A stretch of DNA of 15,857 bases from contig JAUXAJ010000089.1 in NCBI GenBank assembly GCA_030620005.1, positions 1-15,857 on the forward strand. Direction: 5' to 3'. The position numbers and the translations under genes were made by a program. This document shows positions 15,357 to 15,857 of the stretch, one piece after another (the first letter of the stretch is position 1; each line of letters starts with the position of its first letter). The stretch comes from Promethearchaeota archaeon. Its GTDB lineage: Archaea; Asgardarchaeota; Lokiarchaeia; Sigynarchaeales; SOKP01. Below the pieces are notes generated by a model. The model made no database searches. It worked only from the letters and a program-made list of their open reading frames with translations, and was not told the DNA's origin.

Positions 15357-15486
15357 AATAATTATTTCCTTAATTATAGCTGTAATTTTGATACAATTTT
15401 TTTTAATTAAATTAAAATGAGTATTATTATTTTAAAGAATCTATTATTTTTATAATTATAACTAATAACTTAATGTGTTAAAAAAT

Positions 15487-15762
15487 TTATAATTTCAGTT
15501 TCTTGAGTTTCTTGAGTGCCTTTTTATGATGTTTACTTAATTTAATTAACTTGTTGAGTTTATCATCTGAATATAATGCATCATTTGCTAGATTAATTAA
15601 TTTATAAATTCTTAAAATGATTTCTTTTTCTTGATTAGATGAAGTTCTCCAATTATTAATTCCAAATTTGAGACTTAAAAACATCAAGTACTCATCAAGA
15701 GTGATTATTTGTACATGATCCTTGTAATCAATATCGTCGTGTTTGAGTATTAATTGATTCAA
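15487..15762 (-). CDS. Hypothetical protein, possibly frameshifted at its start
   Basis: A 91-residue, mostly helical, charged protein with a strongly basic end (HHKKALKKLKKLKL). I do not recognise it. Its first codon is TTG, not ATG. Upstream, an ATG at 15810-15812 opens a 17-codon frame (MLNIESTLIVVPEEQQN) whose stop overlaps the TTG. One extra A in the AAAA tract at the junction would join both into a 108-residue protein. It lies 130 bases upstream of fwdA on the same strand, with no sign of shared function. No domain, membrane segment or catalytic motif is visible. Confidence 0.5.
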   Translation of the reverse strand: MNQLILKHDDIDYKDHVQIITLDEYLMFLSLKFGINNWRTSSNQEKEIILRIYKLINLANDALYSDDKLNKLIKLSKHHKKALKKLKKLKL

Positions 15763-15764
15763 TT

Positions 15765-15787
15765 TTGTTGTTCCTCGGGTACAACAA
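15765..15787. repeat. 7-bp inverted repeat near small-gene start
   Basis: TTGTTGT (15765-15771) and ACAACAA (15781-15787) are exact reverse complements around a 9-base loop. It sits just upstream of the TTG start at 15762, or inside the upstream 17-codon frame. It could be an RNA hairpin over the translation start, or chance. Confidence 0.3.
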
Positions 15788-15857
15788 TTAGAGTTGATTC
15801 AATATTCAGCATTTTTTTTTAAATATTAATTTTAAAAATTATTCCCTATCACTCTTT

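Noticed and set aside
1..15857. CRISPR array, insertion sequence, phage or toxin-antitoxin system
   Set aside because: No regularly spaced direct repeats outside the cysS coding repeats, no transposase or integrase motif, and no paired small toxin-like genes were seen.

Overview
This AT-rich window looks like the chromosome of an archaeon, most likely an Asgard archaeon of the Lokiarchaeia type. Four things point that way: an archaeal-type formylmethanofuran dehydrogenase subunit A (FwdA), an intron-containing tRNA-Cys, soluble multi-PAS histidine kinases, and long AT-rich intergenic stretches. The lineage is inferred from gene content; there is no rRNA or ribosomal protein here to fix it.

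Layout. The left 11 kb is read on the minus strand: two GNAT-like acyltransferases (375-1607, 1934-3019), an orphan seven-helix membrane protein (3197-3904), a PAS-PAS histidine kinase (4042-5688), a 578-base gene-free stretch with two structured elements (about 5936-6030 and 6078-6159), a radical SAM protein with extra iron-sulfur-type cysteine sets (6267-7316), and a 1204-residue six-PAS/GAF histidine kinase (7394-11008). A plus-strand unit follows: tRNA-Cys(GCA) with a 20-base intron (11349-11444), then cysS (11513-13435). The right end is minus strand again: a 22-codon remnant of a third histidine kinase, a U-rich terminator, fwdA with an in-frame TGA (13602-15356), and a short hypothetical gene (15487-15762).

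How the genes relate. tRNA-Cys and cysteinyl-tRNA synthetase are substrate and enzyme, 68 bases apart on the same strand. The synthetase is about 160 residues longer than usual because its C-terminus carries four exact-length 54-residue repeats resembling the family's own C-terminal module. The tRNA beside it has non-standard bases at the elbow pair 18/55. The two kinases are paralogs whose first 290 or so residues align without a gap, and the remnant beside fwdA shows that a third related kinase once stood nearby. Neither kinase has a response regulator in the window. FwdA acts in archaeal C1 metabolism but stands apart from any other fwd subunit, and its reading frame is interrupted once by TGA while both sides stay in frame and conserved.

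The observations most worth following are the repeat-extended CysRS paired with the unusual tRNA-Cys, the single TGA in fwdA, and the structured intergenic region at 5936-6159.
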